This document shows, piece by piece, positions 20,754 through 31,202 of a stretch of 53,186 nucleotides of DNA (positions are counted from its first letter, which is position 1; each line of letters begins with the position of its first letter). The position numbers were made by a program, and so were the translations under genes. Below the pieces are notes generated by a model. It was not told the DNA's origin. It was given only the letters and a program-made list of their open reading frames with translations, and searched no databases. This DNA is from Fusarium oxysporum f. sp. lycopersici 4287. Lineage: Eukaryota > Ascomycota > Sordariomycetes > Hypocreales > Nectriaceae. The stretch is taken from contig NC_030992.1 in NCBI RefSeq assembly GCF_000149955.1, positions 4,293,997 through 4,347,182 on the forward strand, written 5' to 3'.

Positions 20754-22487
20754 CTAACTCTCTGTTAGTATCAACGCAGCGTTTTGGGGTATAGTGACAT
20801 TAATACTTGAAATAAATGCGGCCAGGTACATGAATCCTACAAATAGCTGAACCTCAAGATAGGCATTGGTGCCCTCTGTTTTCAAGGATACCGCAATCGG
20901 TTCGGCGAATGTTGTCGGCAACACGAGAACTATCCAAAAAATTGATAAAGCTTATAAGGTAAGTTAGCCTTGTCCCGGGTAAGAAGGTAGATCCGTGATG
21001 CTCACCAGAAGGTAGTGTCTGGAGGCCCACAACCTCGGCCGCTACTGGGGCGACTGTTGTCCACATGTTGCTAGCGAAAGCGCCAAAGAGCGTGTAGACT
21101 ATTGTACCAGCAAATGATTTGCCGGCCAGAGTCCAGATCAGTAGTGTGGAAATACTCGCAGCTAAAGTGCTAATGCCAGCAACATTGAGTCTGCCAAAGC
21201 GGTCGCTGGCCAAGCCGATGAGAGGTCGCCCGACAGCTTGGGACACTGTTATAGAGAGTCAGCTGAGAAGAGTTTCTCGAGGGGGATTGTAAGAACATGC
21301 AGTTGAAAGCGGCGCTTGCGTAGGAGCCCTGCTGGGAGGTAAAACCCATGGTTTGTGCAAAGTCGGACATTGAGAAGATGGTGATTCCGAAGCCAAACTG
21401 AGAGAAAAACCCCCAGGCAAGAAAGAGACAAAAATCAGTCCTTCTGAATAGACCTGTATTGAAACCCTTATGAACTGAACCGAGGGCGTGGTTGCGATCT
21501 CGGAGGAACAGAGTGGCTGACCCATTGACCACGAACGATACGAACGCAAGAATGCGAAATGCCCACGACACTCCTAGAGAATCAATCATGCGCTGTATGC
21601 TCAAAGAGTAGATCAAACCGCCAGTGCCAGAGCCCGCCGTAGTCAAAGCTACAGCAAAGGAACGTCGGGCAACGAACCATTGCGGAACAATACTGACGGT
21701 GACGTTGACAATCAAGCCCACGCCCGCTCCAAACAGTAGACCCTGGGCTAGGACCGGATGCCATATTTTGGTGCTGAACGAAGCTGCGATAAGCCCACCC
21801 CTTGTGTACAAATTAACATGGGTCATTATGTTTCCGCCGCACATGACTCACGCTTGAATAAAGACTCCGATCATGACAGTAGGTCTCGTGCCAATCCAAG
21901 GGCTCAAACGAGTAACAAGCGGAGCAGCAAGAAGAGCTAGCAAGAGTCAGCGATTTCCTCCACTAATATATATCGCTGAGAATTCCGAGTCCTTACCAGT
22001 AGAAAACGACAAACCTGCTGCGAATGCCAAAGTCAAGGGGTTTGGATCGTTCAATACCCCTGAGTGTAGGTAATACGCAAGGAAGATGGAATAAGACTAC
22101 ATATCTCAGCATCAACTCATGAAACAAGACCTGGACATCAGCACTCACCCCAATCAACCCCCAGGTGTGGGCGTTGATTAAGAAGACCAAAACTACGATA
22201 ACCCTATTCACAGGTTCATCAGCAGCGGAAACCAGCATATCTGGAGGGTTTCGAGGTCATTACCATCCATATCTCGATTCTTCTGTCTTCCGATCCTCGC
22301 CTGGCAGAGATCCAGTGTCTTGAATGCGTGTATTCATTAATTCATGCCCCAGCTGAGCATCGTCTCGAGCTGTTGAATGCCCCCGTGAGATAGTTGAAAG
22401 TTGGCTCTGTCTTCCAGCTTGACTGGAGCGTTGTCCAGCGGCCATAATGTCAGTGTCGAATTGTTGGGGGTGTTCTGGGTTGCGCAT
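20754..22487 (-). CDS. MFS monocarboxylate transporter-like (MCT/Mch type)
   Basis: Seven exons can be joined. A Gln/Ser-rich cytoplasmic N-terminus from 22487 ends in RYGW, which splices to VIVVLVFLINAHTWGLIG, then SYSIFLAYYL, ALLAAPLVTRLSPWIGTRP and GGLIAASFS. Those are the conserved start of fungal MCT-family proteins (the usual DGGWGW-type motif precedes segment 1). The main exon 21794-21300 carries segments 4-8 with RRSFAVALTTAGSGTGGLIY; the next begins QAVGRPLIGLASDRFGR. The last exon ends VTIPQNAALILTES with TAG at 20754-20756. The true first junction skips a stretch with in-frame stops (about 22199-22258). Predicted role is plasma-membrane uptake of monocarboxylates or similar acids. 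Confidence 0.83.
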
Positions 22488-23519
22488 AATAGTATGGGGA
22501 GAGAGGAAAGTTACACAATTTGATGGAAGTTAACAGCGATGCTATAATAGTCAGGAGTAGTCTTGCATCAAAAGTCAACTGCGTATGACGTGTGGTTCCC
22601 CTCATGTCCTAGTCAGTGTTGGCCAAACGAGATGACTGACAAATGCACACATGTTCGAGACTCGAGCCCAAACCCTACCGCTTCAAGGCAGGGCGGACCG
22701 CGTGGATCACAGTTGTGGGCCTCTGCTTAGCCTCTCGGGGGTGCATCTGACTTCTACGACCACGAGATTAATAATCTGTGCTCTTTCTGCTGTTTTGAAT
22801 CATCACTCATTAGCAGATAGACCCATTTGTTTCGTCGTGGGAACGTTATGGGAACGTTATGCCTTTTATCTTCTGAGTAATCAACAATCGATTTGTAAGG
22901 GAAAAGAGCCAATGGTTTGACTTTTCAGCCTAGTGCATCCCCCGACAGATCGTAGGGAGTCTACACGGTAATACCCTGCGTGCTAGTAGCGAATGTATAA
23001 CCCTACGAGGTCTGCGTAAAGTGATTGGTCCTCCGTGTCCCAGGCCCAAATAGGTGTAAGACTGACTTCGACATGAGCACCACATTGATTTACAGATTAC
23101 ACCCATAAAGCTGAATTTGTTAAAGGCTTATTCGAGTAATCAACAAGAGATTATTTCTGGTATTGCAATTCTGAAAAGTTAATTTCACGGCACGGGGTCT
23201 ACATGTATGTTAATCACGATCGGGTGTCATCACAACAAAGGTTCTGAGTCAATAGATTCTCTGCTCCGGTACGACAGTGAGGTCAAAGTTAGCACTTCTT
23301 GAGTGGGCACTGAATTTGTGTAATGGAACGGCTTTTGCATTCTACGTTTTTCTTAGATACATCCACGACCTCTTCCCAAGTTTACTCTAAGTAACCTTTT
23401 CTATAGTCCCGGTATGCTTCTCTTTAGTTACAATCCCTCTATATCCATGAGACCAATTGTCACATTCTCGCCTCAGTTATTGAATTTGTTGCACATGGTC
23501 GTCAGGTCGTTCTGTCGGC
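22488..23519. other. intergenic
   Basis: Promoter of the MCT gene plus about 800 bp of anonymous sequence. A short tandem repeat GGGAACGTTAT x2 lies near 22839-22860. A B-box-like GTTCGAGACTC near 22653 has no matching A box or cloverleaf, so I do not call a tRNA. Confidence 0.35.
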
Positions 23520-24350
23520 TCAGACGACCTGCTTTCGCTCTCCGGGAACCATCCAACAGATTCTGTTTGCGATGCCCTCCTTCTCGAAGGCCTTCTTGAG
23601 TTGCTCCCCGTACTGGGTGAAGTGATGCCACGACTCGTAGTGAATGGGCACCAGGGTATCGGCCTTGAGGCCACGGAAAAGCTTTGCAGCATCCTCACCG
23701 CCCATGGTGATTTGAAGTGGCTCGTCACGTCCTGCAACCGGGAACCTTGCGTCACCCAGGTTCATCAGAGCAACCACAATATGGAATCGCTTGGCGATCT
23801 CATAGTGTTCGGGCAGGAGGACAGTGTCTCCAGTGAAGTAGACAGCATTAGGAAGGCCCTCGGGGCTGGTTCCGAGGTTTTTGTTGTGAAGGATAAATCC
23901 AGTGACTTCTCCACCGGGAAGATGGACGCAGGGAACTCCAGTGATCTGCCACTCGACACCGTTCAGGTTCATGGTCAAGGTTTCCCACGGCTTGATGGCA
24001 AAAACACCAGGCCGGGGGGCCAGGTTCCTGGCTCCGTCTGGCGTGGTGATGACCCGGCGACCGTCAAGAAGCTTGCGGCCCTCGTCATCCAGGTTGTCGA
24101 TGTGGTCTTCGTGGCTCAGAAGAACGACATCGACGGGTGGGATCTGGTTGAGCTTCAGAGCTGGGCCCTCATCGTACTTCAAGATTGTCTTCTGAGTGTC
24201 CTCAGGCATGATGTCGGTAATGTCGTACTCAGCGGGAGCATCAGCGAAGACAGGATCCGTGATGAAGTTGACGCCATCGATCTCAAGGATTGATGTTGCG
24301 GTAGTCAAGTGGGTGATGTGGACAGTGGTGTTGAAGTTGGTGGGCGACAT
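23520..24350 (-). CDS. MBL-fold metallohydrolase (UlaG-like)
   Basis: A single exon of 276 residues, no signal peptide. It opens with a beta-strand pattern typical of MBL folds (VHITHLTTATSILEIDG, FITDPVF), then the metal motif LLSHEDHIDNLD, PCVHLPGGEVTGF, FTGDT, LGDARFP and, near the end, VPIHYESWHHF. The order fits UlaG-like or AHL-lactonase-like cytosolic zinc hydrolases that open lactone, lactam or ester-type rings. The motif is HEDH rather than the classical HxHxDH. A decayed relative lies at 17413-17998, and an isochorismatase-like gene follows on the same strand 800 bp upstream of its start. The substrate is unknown; related fungal enzymes take part in xenobiotic lactam or lactone breakdown. 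Confidence 0.85.
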   Translation of the reverse strand: MSPTNFNTTVHITHLTTATSILEIDGVNFITDPVFADAPAEYDITDIMPEDTQKTILKYDEGPALKLNQIPPVDVVLLSHEDHIDNLDDEGRKLLDGRRVITTPDGARNLAPRPGVFAIKPWETLTMNLNGVEWQITGVPCVHLPGGEVTGFILHNKNLGTSPEGLPNAVYFTGDTVLLPEHYEIAKRFHIVVALMNLGDARFPVAGRDEPLQITMGGEDAAKLFRGLKADTLVPIHYESWHHFTQYGEQLKKAFEKEGIANRICWMVPGERKQVV

Positions 24351-25147
24351 ATTGATTTTGTTGTTGGACTTTTTCTCCTATAGTGAGAGAGCTGTCAGAA
24401 GGCTGGCTGGTGATGGCCCTCATATAGCCATTAACAAGCTACGAGAGGATTAATAATCTTCAGACCTTGGTTCTTTTGCTGATTCATAATCGTACGAGAT
24501 TCTTCTTCTCGTGCTGTCTTGATTCATAATCCACACAGCGTTGATGCGAATCCATTGTAGAAGTTCGTAACATTAATAACCTACCCTATTCCATATACCA
24601 CAGCCTCCCTGTCGGCCAGCCCTGCATCGATATCTGAAACGACCCACATATCGCCCGAGGGTTAGGGCTCCATCTTTCAGATTCTTGGCGCGTTTTGTCT
24701 CCCGATTTGGTTAGATAAAAGGTATCTAGCCCCTCACCGATTTTAGGCTATGGTAAAAGTACAAGCAATCTCTCGAGTTGCAAATCGCTACATCATACTG
24801 CTCACATCCCTTCATGTACCTCCCCGTTGACAGGGGTGGTATGGGGCCGGGTACTTGCCGGAGCTCCTCGATAATTGAAGGGATATAGGTCGACTTGAAT
24901 TTAGTGTTCGTGTGGGTTACTTGGGTTAGAGGGAAACATTCGACAGCAGGTGCTATTATCAGCCTGTCTGTGACAGCTGTTTGGTACCGGTAAATGTACC
25001 ATCATTATACGTATTAACTGCCTTATTATATAATACTTGCAAGTTATAGGGAGCTTTTAAATGCTGATGGAAGTAAGTTATATATAGAACCTATACTATA
25101 CAATGTCTAGGGCTTTTCCTAAAGGATATTGGAATCCGGCAGAGCAT
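24351..25147. other. intergenic between two hydrolase genes
   Basis: Promoter of the MBL-fold gene and 3' flank of the isochorismatase-like gene. No spliced coding frame or repeat is evident. Confidence 0.35.
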
Positions 25148-25787
25148 CTAGTTGATATCCTTGCTTTGAACAATGGTACCAAAGGTGTCGGCGATCTCGC
25201 GAAGAGCCACCTTCTTCAACTCTTGAGCGTCGACGCCGGGGATGTTTCTATCGCCAACCGCATCTTCGGCCACCAGAATGTCCCATCCTCGCTCAGCGCC
25301 TTGACGAGCAGTAGTTGAAATGCAGACGTGGGCCTAGGCCAGCGTATTAGTCATTGTGCCAAAATAATGTCATCATCAGGGAGTTTACCATGTAGCCGAC
25401 AAGCACTATCTTGCTCCTACCAGTAGCAGTCAAGACTTCTTGCAAATCCGTTCCGGTAAAAGAGCCCGGGTGCGACTTCTCGACCACTTTCTCGCCCTCC
25501 GCAGGTTTCAACTCGTCGAACTCCTCGGCAAGCTCTGTATTAGGGGTGAAAACAGGCGCCCCCGATGGTGTGATATGAACAACGTGGACGACAGTTGCGT
25601 TGACAGCACGGTACTTCTTCAGTAGAGAGGCGATAACAGGACGCGAGGCCTCGATATTTTCGATTTTGAGCTTTCCAATTGCATACTCGTTTTGGGCATC
25701 GATAATGACCAGAACGCTGTCGCTGGTAGAAGCAGTAGAAGGCTCGATGCCGAGCAAAGTGCGGAAAGCGACCCCTGCAGTAGACAT
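25148..25787 (-). CDS. isochorismatase-like cysteine hydrolase
   Basis: Two exons (25787-25389 and 25333-25148) give 194 residues, normal for the family. The start is taken at MSTAGVAF because upstream sequence in frame is AT-rich and uncharacteristic. The catalytic triad can be placed: Asp30 in VIIDAQNEY, Lys in VEKSHPGSF, and Cys137 in AHVCISTTARQG. The intron falls exactly between GYM and AHVC, so the nucleophile is in exon 2. Members hydrolyse amides, imides or vinyl ethers in the cytoplasm. Placement beside an MBL-fold hydrolase, MCT transporter and regulator suggests a stepwise hydrolytic breakdown pathway. Ending VQSKDIN, it has no organelle signal that I see. Confidence 0.87.
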
Positions 25788-26600
25788 TTTATAAGGACAA
25801 GATACAATTAAGAGTTTTTTAATCAGTTTTAAATCATGAATAGATATTTTATAAGTTTTATAATTTAGAGATGTTTTATAGCCTAGGTTAAAGAGCAAAC
25901 GCCCTTTTAGGTAATAAAAGCCGCCAAGACAGAAGCAATACTGGCGTTCACTTCTACCCCGCACCAGTGCATGTTTGTGGCGTTGAAATTTATAAGCATT
26001 ATAATCATAGCGTTGGGAAACGTTATGTGCACATCTGCTGTTAAACCGGTTATTGCATGATTGTGCCCTTTTTTTTTTTTTTTTTGAGCTGTCTGACGAT
26101 ATCTGGCATTCTTTTACCCCTCATTTTGGGGTTATTGCCTCAGGCTAGTTCTATTTTAGACTCCTTCTAGTCAGGTAATCGGCTTCCTCTTATTCTGAGG
26201 CTCGTTTAGACTAAACGCCTTGCGGAATATATAGTTAAGCTCTGTTACTTAGTACCGCTGGTATAATATCTGCCAATGCATCTAAGATTTCAGACCTAAC
26301 AGCATATCTCCTTATATACTTATGGTCCTTAAATAAGCTTATAATATATTTTCTTAAATTCCTTTTTCATCCATAATAATAGTATTAACTTATAAAATTA
26401 AAATATATAAATCATTCCCTGTATTAATAATTATAAAATATATAATATAGTATTTCTTAGTAATATATAATTATATTGCTAAGTAGAAATAAAATATAAT
26501 AGGAAATTATAATATTAAAACTCTTTATAATAAGTATATATTACTTAAAGCAAGATTCTTATAAAATTTGTTTTATAAAGCTAATTTCTTTTACACTCTA
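25788..26600. other. AT-rich island with a long T tract
   Basis: Includes a run of about 20 T near 26070-26090 and a very AT-rich block 26240-26590 dominated by TA, AAT and ATA words. It has no coding potential and resembles RIP-degraded repeat sequence. It separates the hydrolase group from the GH3 gene. Confidence 0.5.
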
Positions 26601-29455
26601 CTAGACCCCCGTCCACTTAAAGTCTCGGGGCACTGTAAACCTTTCCTTTGCACACATAGTTTGTGCATTCGTCCCAATCTGAACGTGCCATTCGCCCGGC
26701 TCAGCTCGCCATACTGAAGTCAGCTCATCCCAGTGGGAGATGGCATCTATCGGATTAGTTAGTGCTATGGGAAAGTCATTAACGAATTTGACTTACACTT
26801 GTCCATCTCAACAGTCACAGTTTCGGATCCTCCAGGTAAAAGCACAGCGGTCTTGTTGAAACCTTGCAGCGTAACTTCTGGGTGGGTCAGGGAATTCGAG
26901 GTCGCAGGCGGAGGGGTGGTGTAGAAGTGAACAGAGTGGGCACCCGGAACGGAGCCAGTGTTGGTCACCTTTGCTGAAACGCTGATCTTCCACTCATCCG
27001 GAGAAGCCGACGTGGAAGGGGAAACAATGAGGTCAGAACACTCGAAAGATGTATATGATAGACCATGACCGAAAGGATACACGGGCTCAATGCCACGAGC
27101 ATTGAAGTGACGGTAGCCAACCCAGATACCTTCCTCATAATATGTCTTGGTTCTGGCTGACTTGAAGTTGAGGTTGGCGGCAATGTCAAGCTCTCGCTTA
27201 GGCAGTGTGATAGGCAATCTACCAGAAGGGTTTACCTTGCCGTAGACAACATCGGCGATAGCATTGCCAGCCTCGTTTCCGCCATACCAGGGCCATATGA
27301 CGGAATCGACGTTTTCTAGCCAAGGCATCGATACAGCGGAACGAGTCTGCAGGATAACAACCTTCTTGGTGTCTGGGGCCTCGACTGCCACGCGACGAAC
27401 GAGGTCGTTTAGGCGGAGAGGCAGAGACAAGTTGGGCCTGTCGTAACTTTCCGACTCCCAGTCTTGATCCAATCCAACAACCAGGACAGCGACATCCGAA
27501 GCCTTGGCCAGTTCGACTGCCTCGTTGATTGCCTTATCTTCATCAATGACAGGGAAAGAGCCGAGCTTCATGCCGATGAGTTGGAGCGGTTGACTGTCCT
27601 GTCCTGGCGCCAAGGGAGGTTTCCTAGAATCGTGCAGCAGTCGGAACTTGTAAACCTGGAACTGAGTTAGCCAGAGATTCCAAGCATAGCCTACACCATG
27701 AGCTTACCTTGTCTTTAACAACTGCCACTGTGATGATTGTGCCATTGCCGCCATTTCCAAAGAAGGAAGATGTTCTCTTCTGTTCTTGAGACAGATCGGC
27801 TACAAGCTCATCGTCCAGATAGACCCAAGCCTGCCCAGTAACACTCACTTCGAACTGCCAGTCACCAGTGATTGGTGCTATGAATAAAGCTTGAATTTCG
27901 GTGAAGTAGTCGTCGCCGAGATCTGGATGCTTGAAGTCGGCCAGCATTATGTCTGAGTTGTTCCAAACTTCGGAGACAGCAGGCTGGCTTGCCTGTTTGC
28001 CATCGGCGATGGCGTAGTGCAGCATGTCAAAGCCTGGGGTGACACCGTCCATGCTAGTAAACTCTTCGCCAAAAACAGGCAAGAATTTAGAGCCCTTGCA
28101 GCCCAGCGTGTACGATAACTCGATGTCATCAGGCTTATTGTCTACTAGGCCTTGCCATGGTGTGACACGCCAGGCTGATCGAAGCCTTGCGCTACCACCG
28201 CCAGTAATGACACCATTCTTTGCGTTGGGGCCAATTACGGCTACTTTTCCGCGCACAATGGGGAGTGTTGACGTCTCATTCTTGAGAAGCACAATGCCTT
28301 CGCTGGCGATGCGCCGTACTAGAGCGGCATCCTCCTCCTGGTTCTCCTTGCGCGTCCATTCAATGGAATCGTCACGGCCATAGACGATGTCGGGGTTCAA
28401 CGCAGAAAGTTTCTGAACCCACCTCAAGAGGGTTACAACTCGCTCATTGAGTGTTTCGGGCAGGATCTTGTGGGCATTGATCGAGTGACGCACTAGCTGT
28501 AGCTGACGCCAACGCGGCTTGCCAGGCATCTCCAAGTCGAGTCCGGCGTTGATAGCTTCGGCAACAGAGTACGTGCCCATCCAATCAGACATGACCAGTC
28601 CCTCGAAACCCCATTCTCCCCGGAGAAGGTCTTTCAAGAGCCAGTCATGCTCGGCGCAATGTGTGCCGTTAAGTTTGTTGTACGAAGTCATGTAGGACCA
28701 AGGAGCGGCGCGAGCTTGTGCAATCTGAAAAGGCCGTAAATAGATTTGGCGGAGCGCTCTAGGGGCAATTATGGAATCTTGGCCCATTCGCTCGTGTTCC
28801 TGGTCGTTGGCAAGGAAGTGTTTGATGGCAGCACTGATCCCATGGCTCTGGAGACCCTTGATGTACTCTGCGGCGATGATACCGCTAAGGGTAGGGTCTT
28901 CGCCGAAAGACTCAAATGATCTGCCTCCTAGGGGACTTCGACAAATATTGATAGTAGGCGCCAACAGGCAGACAGAGCTGCGGGCCTTGGTCTCGGCGGC
29001 GAGCAACCGAGCTGCCTCAGTCGGAAGAGTTGAGGAAAAGGTAGCAGCCATGGCGGTGGCATTGGGAAGAACGACGGCCGGCGCTGAATAGTCAGCACAT
29101 CTATACAGACGACAATTTGAATCATCTAGGGTTACTTACTCATCTTGAAAAATGACTGTCCTCGTGCCCCATTGGGTCCGTCTGTAACTTTCACACTGGA
29201 CAGGGATTATCGTCAGTAAATCCGGCAATAATATAGCATGAGTATAAAATGGCTTACGAAGGAATGTTGAGTCTAGGCAAGGCAACAGTCCTGTGACGCC
29301 ATTAGCCAAGTGAACGATACTATTATGCACATTCACACCCACCTCCACCAATCCTCACCCGCGATCAGAGACACCTTTTCTGCCAGCGACATGTGATCGA
29401 CTAGGTCTTCTACGGACGCGGTCAAGAATGACCGGTCCATTCCTGTATTGGTCAT
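26601..29455 (-). CDS. GH3 beta-glucosidase with PA14 insert
   Basis: About 835 residues in six or more exons. The N-terminus MTNTGMDRSFL lacks a signal peptide, followed by LVDHMSLAEKVSLIAGEDWW and VTDGPNGARG (split by short introns). APTINICRSPLGGRSFESFGEDP, KHFLANDQEHER and the nucleophile segment GLVMSDWMG are diagnostic of GH3. A PA14 domain (YFTEIQALFIAPITGDWQF through WVYLDDELV) interrupts the second domain, as in Kluyveromyces-type enzymes. A second sheet domain (VLVVGLDQDWESE, GNAIADVVYGKVNPSGRLP, YPFGHGLSYTSF) and a C-terminal FnIII-like part follow, with the final exon ending RDFKWTGV. It is probably an intracellular exo-acting beta-glucosidase. No lesion was seen. Confidence 0.92.
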
Positions 29456-30222
29456 GGTGATAGTGAATATTCAGTCTCAAGGGCTCGGGAGTTCTTCCGC
29501 TCAGGGATGGTGATGTCAACAAGGCCCGAGGTAGCGTTTATTATAACCTTTTCAATAGCCATAACAAAACCTTTTAGCCACCTTAACTTAGTATGTCCGT
29601 CAATACCCCAAGGGGTTCCCCACAGGCTTTTAGCCTCCAAACCGGAGGAATTTCCGGAAATCGCCACGAGGTAGGTCAACGTGACCCCGTCCCCCAAGTT
29701 CGGATGTTCCCCGAGCACCTTGGGGTTTGTCTCCCTCTCGGCCTCTCCATCTCCATACTTACTGTTTTAGTGCCTAGTGTAATAAGTGAGCGTTCCTTGA
29801 CTTGACAATTGTGGAGTCGATCTGATATTTCTTTCTTCTTCCGGCCTCCCATCTTCCAAGTTTCCCATGCATCTGTAGAGAAAATTTCTTTTAATTGTTT
29901 TCTCACTGATTTTCTTTTTGGCCCTGACAATGGCAGAGCAAGCTTCTTCATTCGGCAACATACCGAGTAAGGATCAACGCCCCAGTCATGCTGCAAAATT
30001 AACAACATTTCCTAGATAATACCCATAGACTTTGGTACAAAGACCCTTGTCTCAAGAGAAACATTACAGAATGGCACGTATCTGTCTTCGGCCCGTCTTG
30101 ATCATCATCTGCTGACACTACCTTATTAGTTTGGGACTGTGTCTTGTTATATTCTACCTTGTGAGCCGCCCCAACCTCTGTCCCCTGCTGGAAATGCAAG
30201 CTGACCTTGATTGGACAGGGTT
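29456..30222. other. intergenic between divergent genes
   Basis: Upstream of the GH3 gene and of the transporter remnant. Open frames are present on both strands but none shows family features or a coherent splice pattern. Confidence 0.35.
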
Positions 30223-31183
30223 GTGAGTCTTAACTGTCGCAGGCTTTCGTTCTTGACCCACCTTGTAACACAAAATCCAGACGATGCAAGCCTTCTCAAT
30301 AGCCTCCAAGCCATCACCGCATGGCGGGAATTCCTCGATTACCCCAGAGGCCCAGTCCTGGGGCTATACACCGCAATCTTGTATCTCCCATCGATCTTGA
30401 CTGCGTATTTGGGTGACTTTGTGTCCCAGAACTACGGACGGAGGCTTGCCCTGGCCTTGGGATCTTTTCTTGTCTTGGTTGGCAGCTTCATAAATGCCCT
30501 TGCAGTAAACCCTGGGATGTGGATTGCTGGTGAGCCTTGATATTCCCTACATCCCTCTTACCTTATGCTGAAATATCGCAAGGGCGGACCATCATGGGAG
30601 CCGGTGGAGGAATTGCCAAGGTCGCAGCCCCAGCGCTCATCCAAGAAGTTGCCCATCCTCGATTGAGACCGATGCTCGCTTCTTGCTACTACCCGTTCTT
30701 CTATTTTGGCTCTCTTCTTTCGGCGCTACTATGCTGTGAGTCCTGCTTTACTACCCTCATCTGCTTAATCTATTCAAAGCCTCAGCTGAACTATATATTC
30801 TGAAGTTGCCGGCCTATATATTCCTGGCGGCTGGTTGTGGAGGATGCCGTCAATGATTCAAGTTCTGGGACCTTCTCTAGTCCTCGCTACCCTGATCAAC
30901 TGCCCTGAATCTCCCCGAGTGAGTTATGATCCTTTCTGGCGTGTCACATCTTTGGCTGACAGCACACCCTTCTCAGTGGCTCGTCTATAAAAACAGGCTG
31001 GCTGAGGCATGCGACGTGCTGAGCAAGCATCATGCCAATGGCGTAGTTGATGATCCTCTCGTCCAATGGGAGCTAGCTGAAATTCAAGCCGCAATCGAAG
31101 AAGAGCGCTTCCGCAGTCAGCCATCGTATTTGAGCTTCTTCAAGACGGTTGGAAACCGCAAACGTCTTGTTGTTATCCATTGA
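30223..31183 (+). pseudogene. MFS sugar transporter, truncated at both ends
   Basis: The central part of a lactose-permease-like sugar porter is well preserved across three introns (30530-30582, about 30738-30806, 30920-30977). It reads DASLLNSLQAITAWREF, GLYTAILYLPSILTAYLGD, NYGRRLALALG, then RTIMGAGGGIAKVAAPALI, YIPGGWLWRMPS and the hallmark PESPRWLVYKN. About 40-60 residues of N-terminus (segment 1 with its usual GYD/GFD) are not recognisable. The C-terminal half is absent: after GNRKRLVVI the frame meets a stop at 31181-31183 where segments 7-12 should begin. The next gene ends only 19 bp further on, so the break probably records a rearrangement. Confidence 0.83.
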
Positions 31184-31202
31184 AAAATATTTTACCAAGT
31201 CG

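Noticed and set aside
22199..22260. Stop codon in the N-terminal exon of the MCT transporter
   Set aside because: It falls inside an intron; splicing RYGW to VIVVLV keeps the frame.
22640..22720. B-box-like GTTCGAGACTC suggesting a tRNA or SINE
   Set aside because: No A box at the right distance, no pairing acceptor stem on either strand.
23601..24293. 230-codon ORF opposite the MBL-fold gene
   Set aside because: Antisense shadow of an intact single-exon gene.
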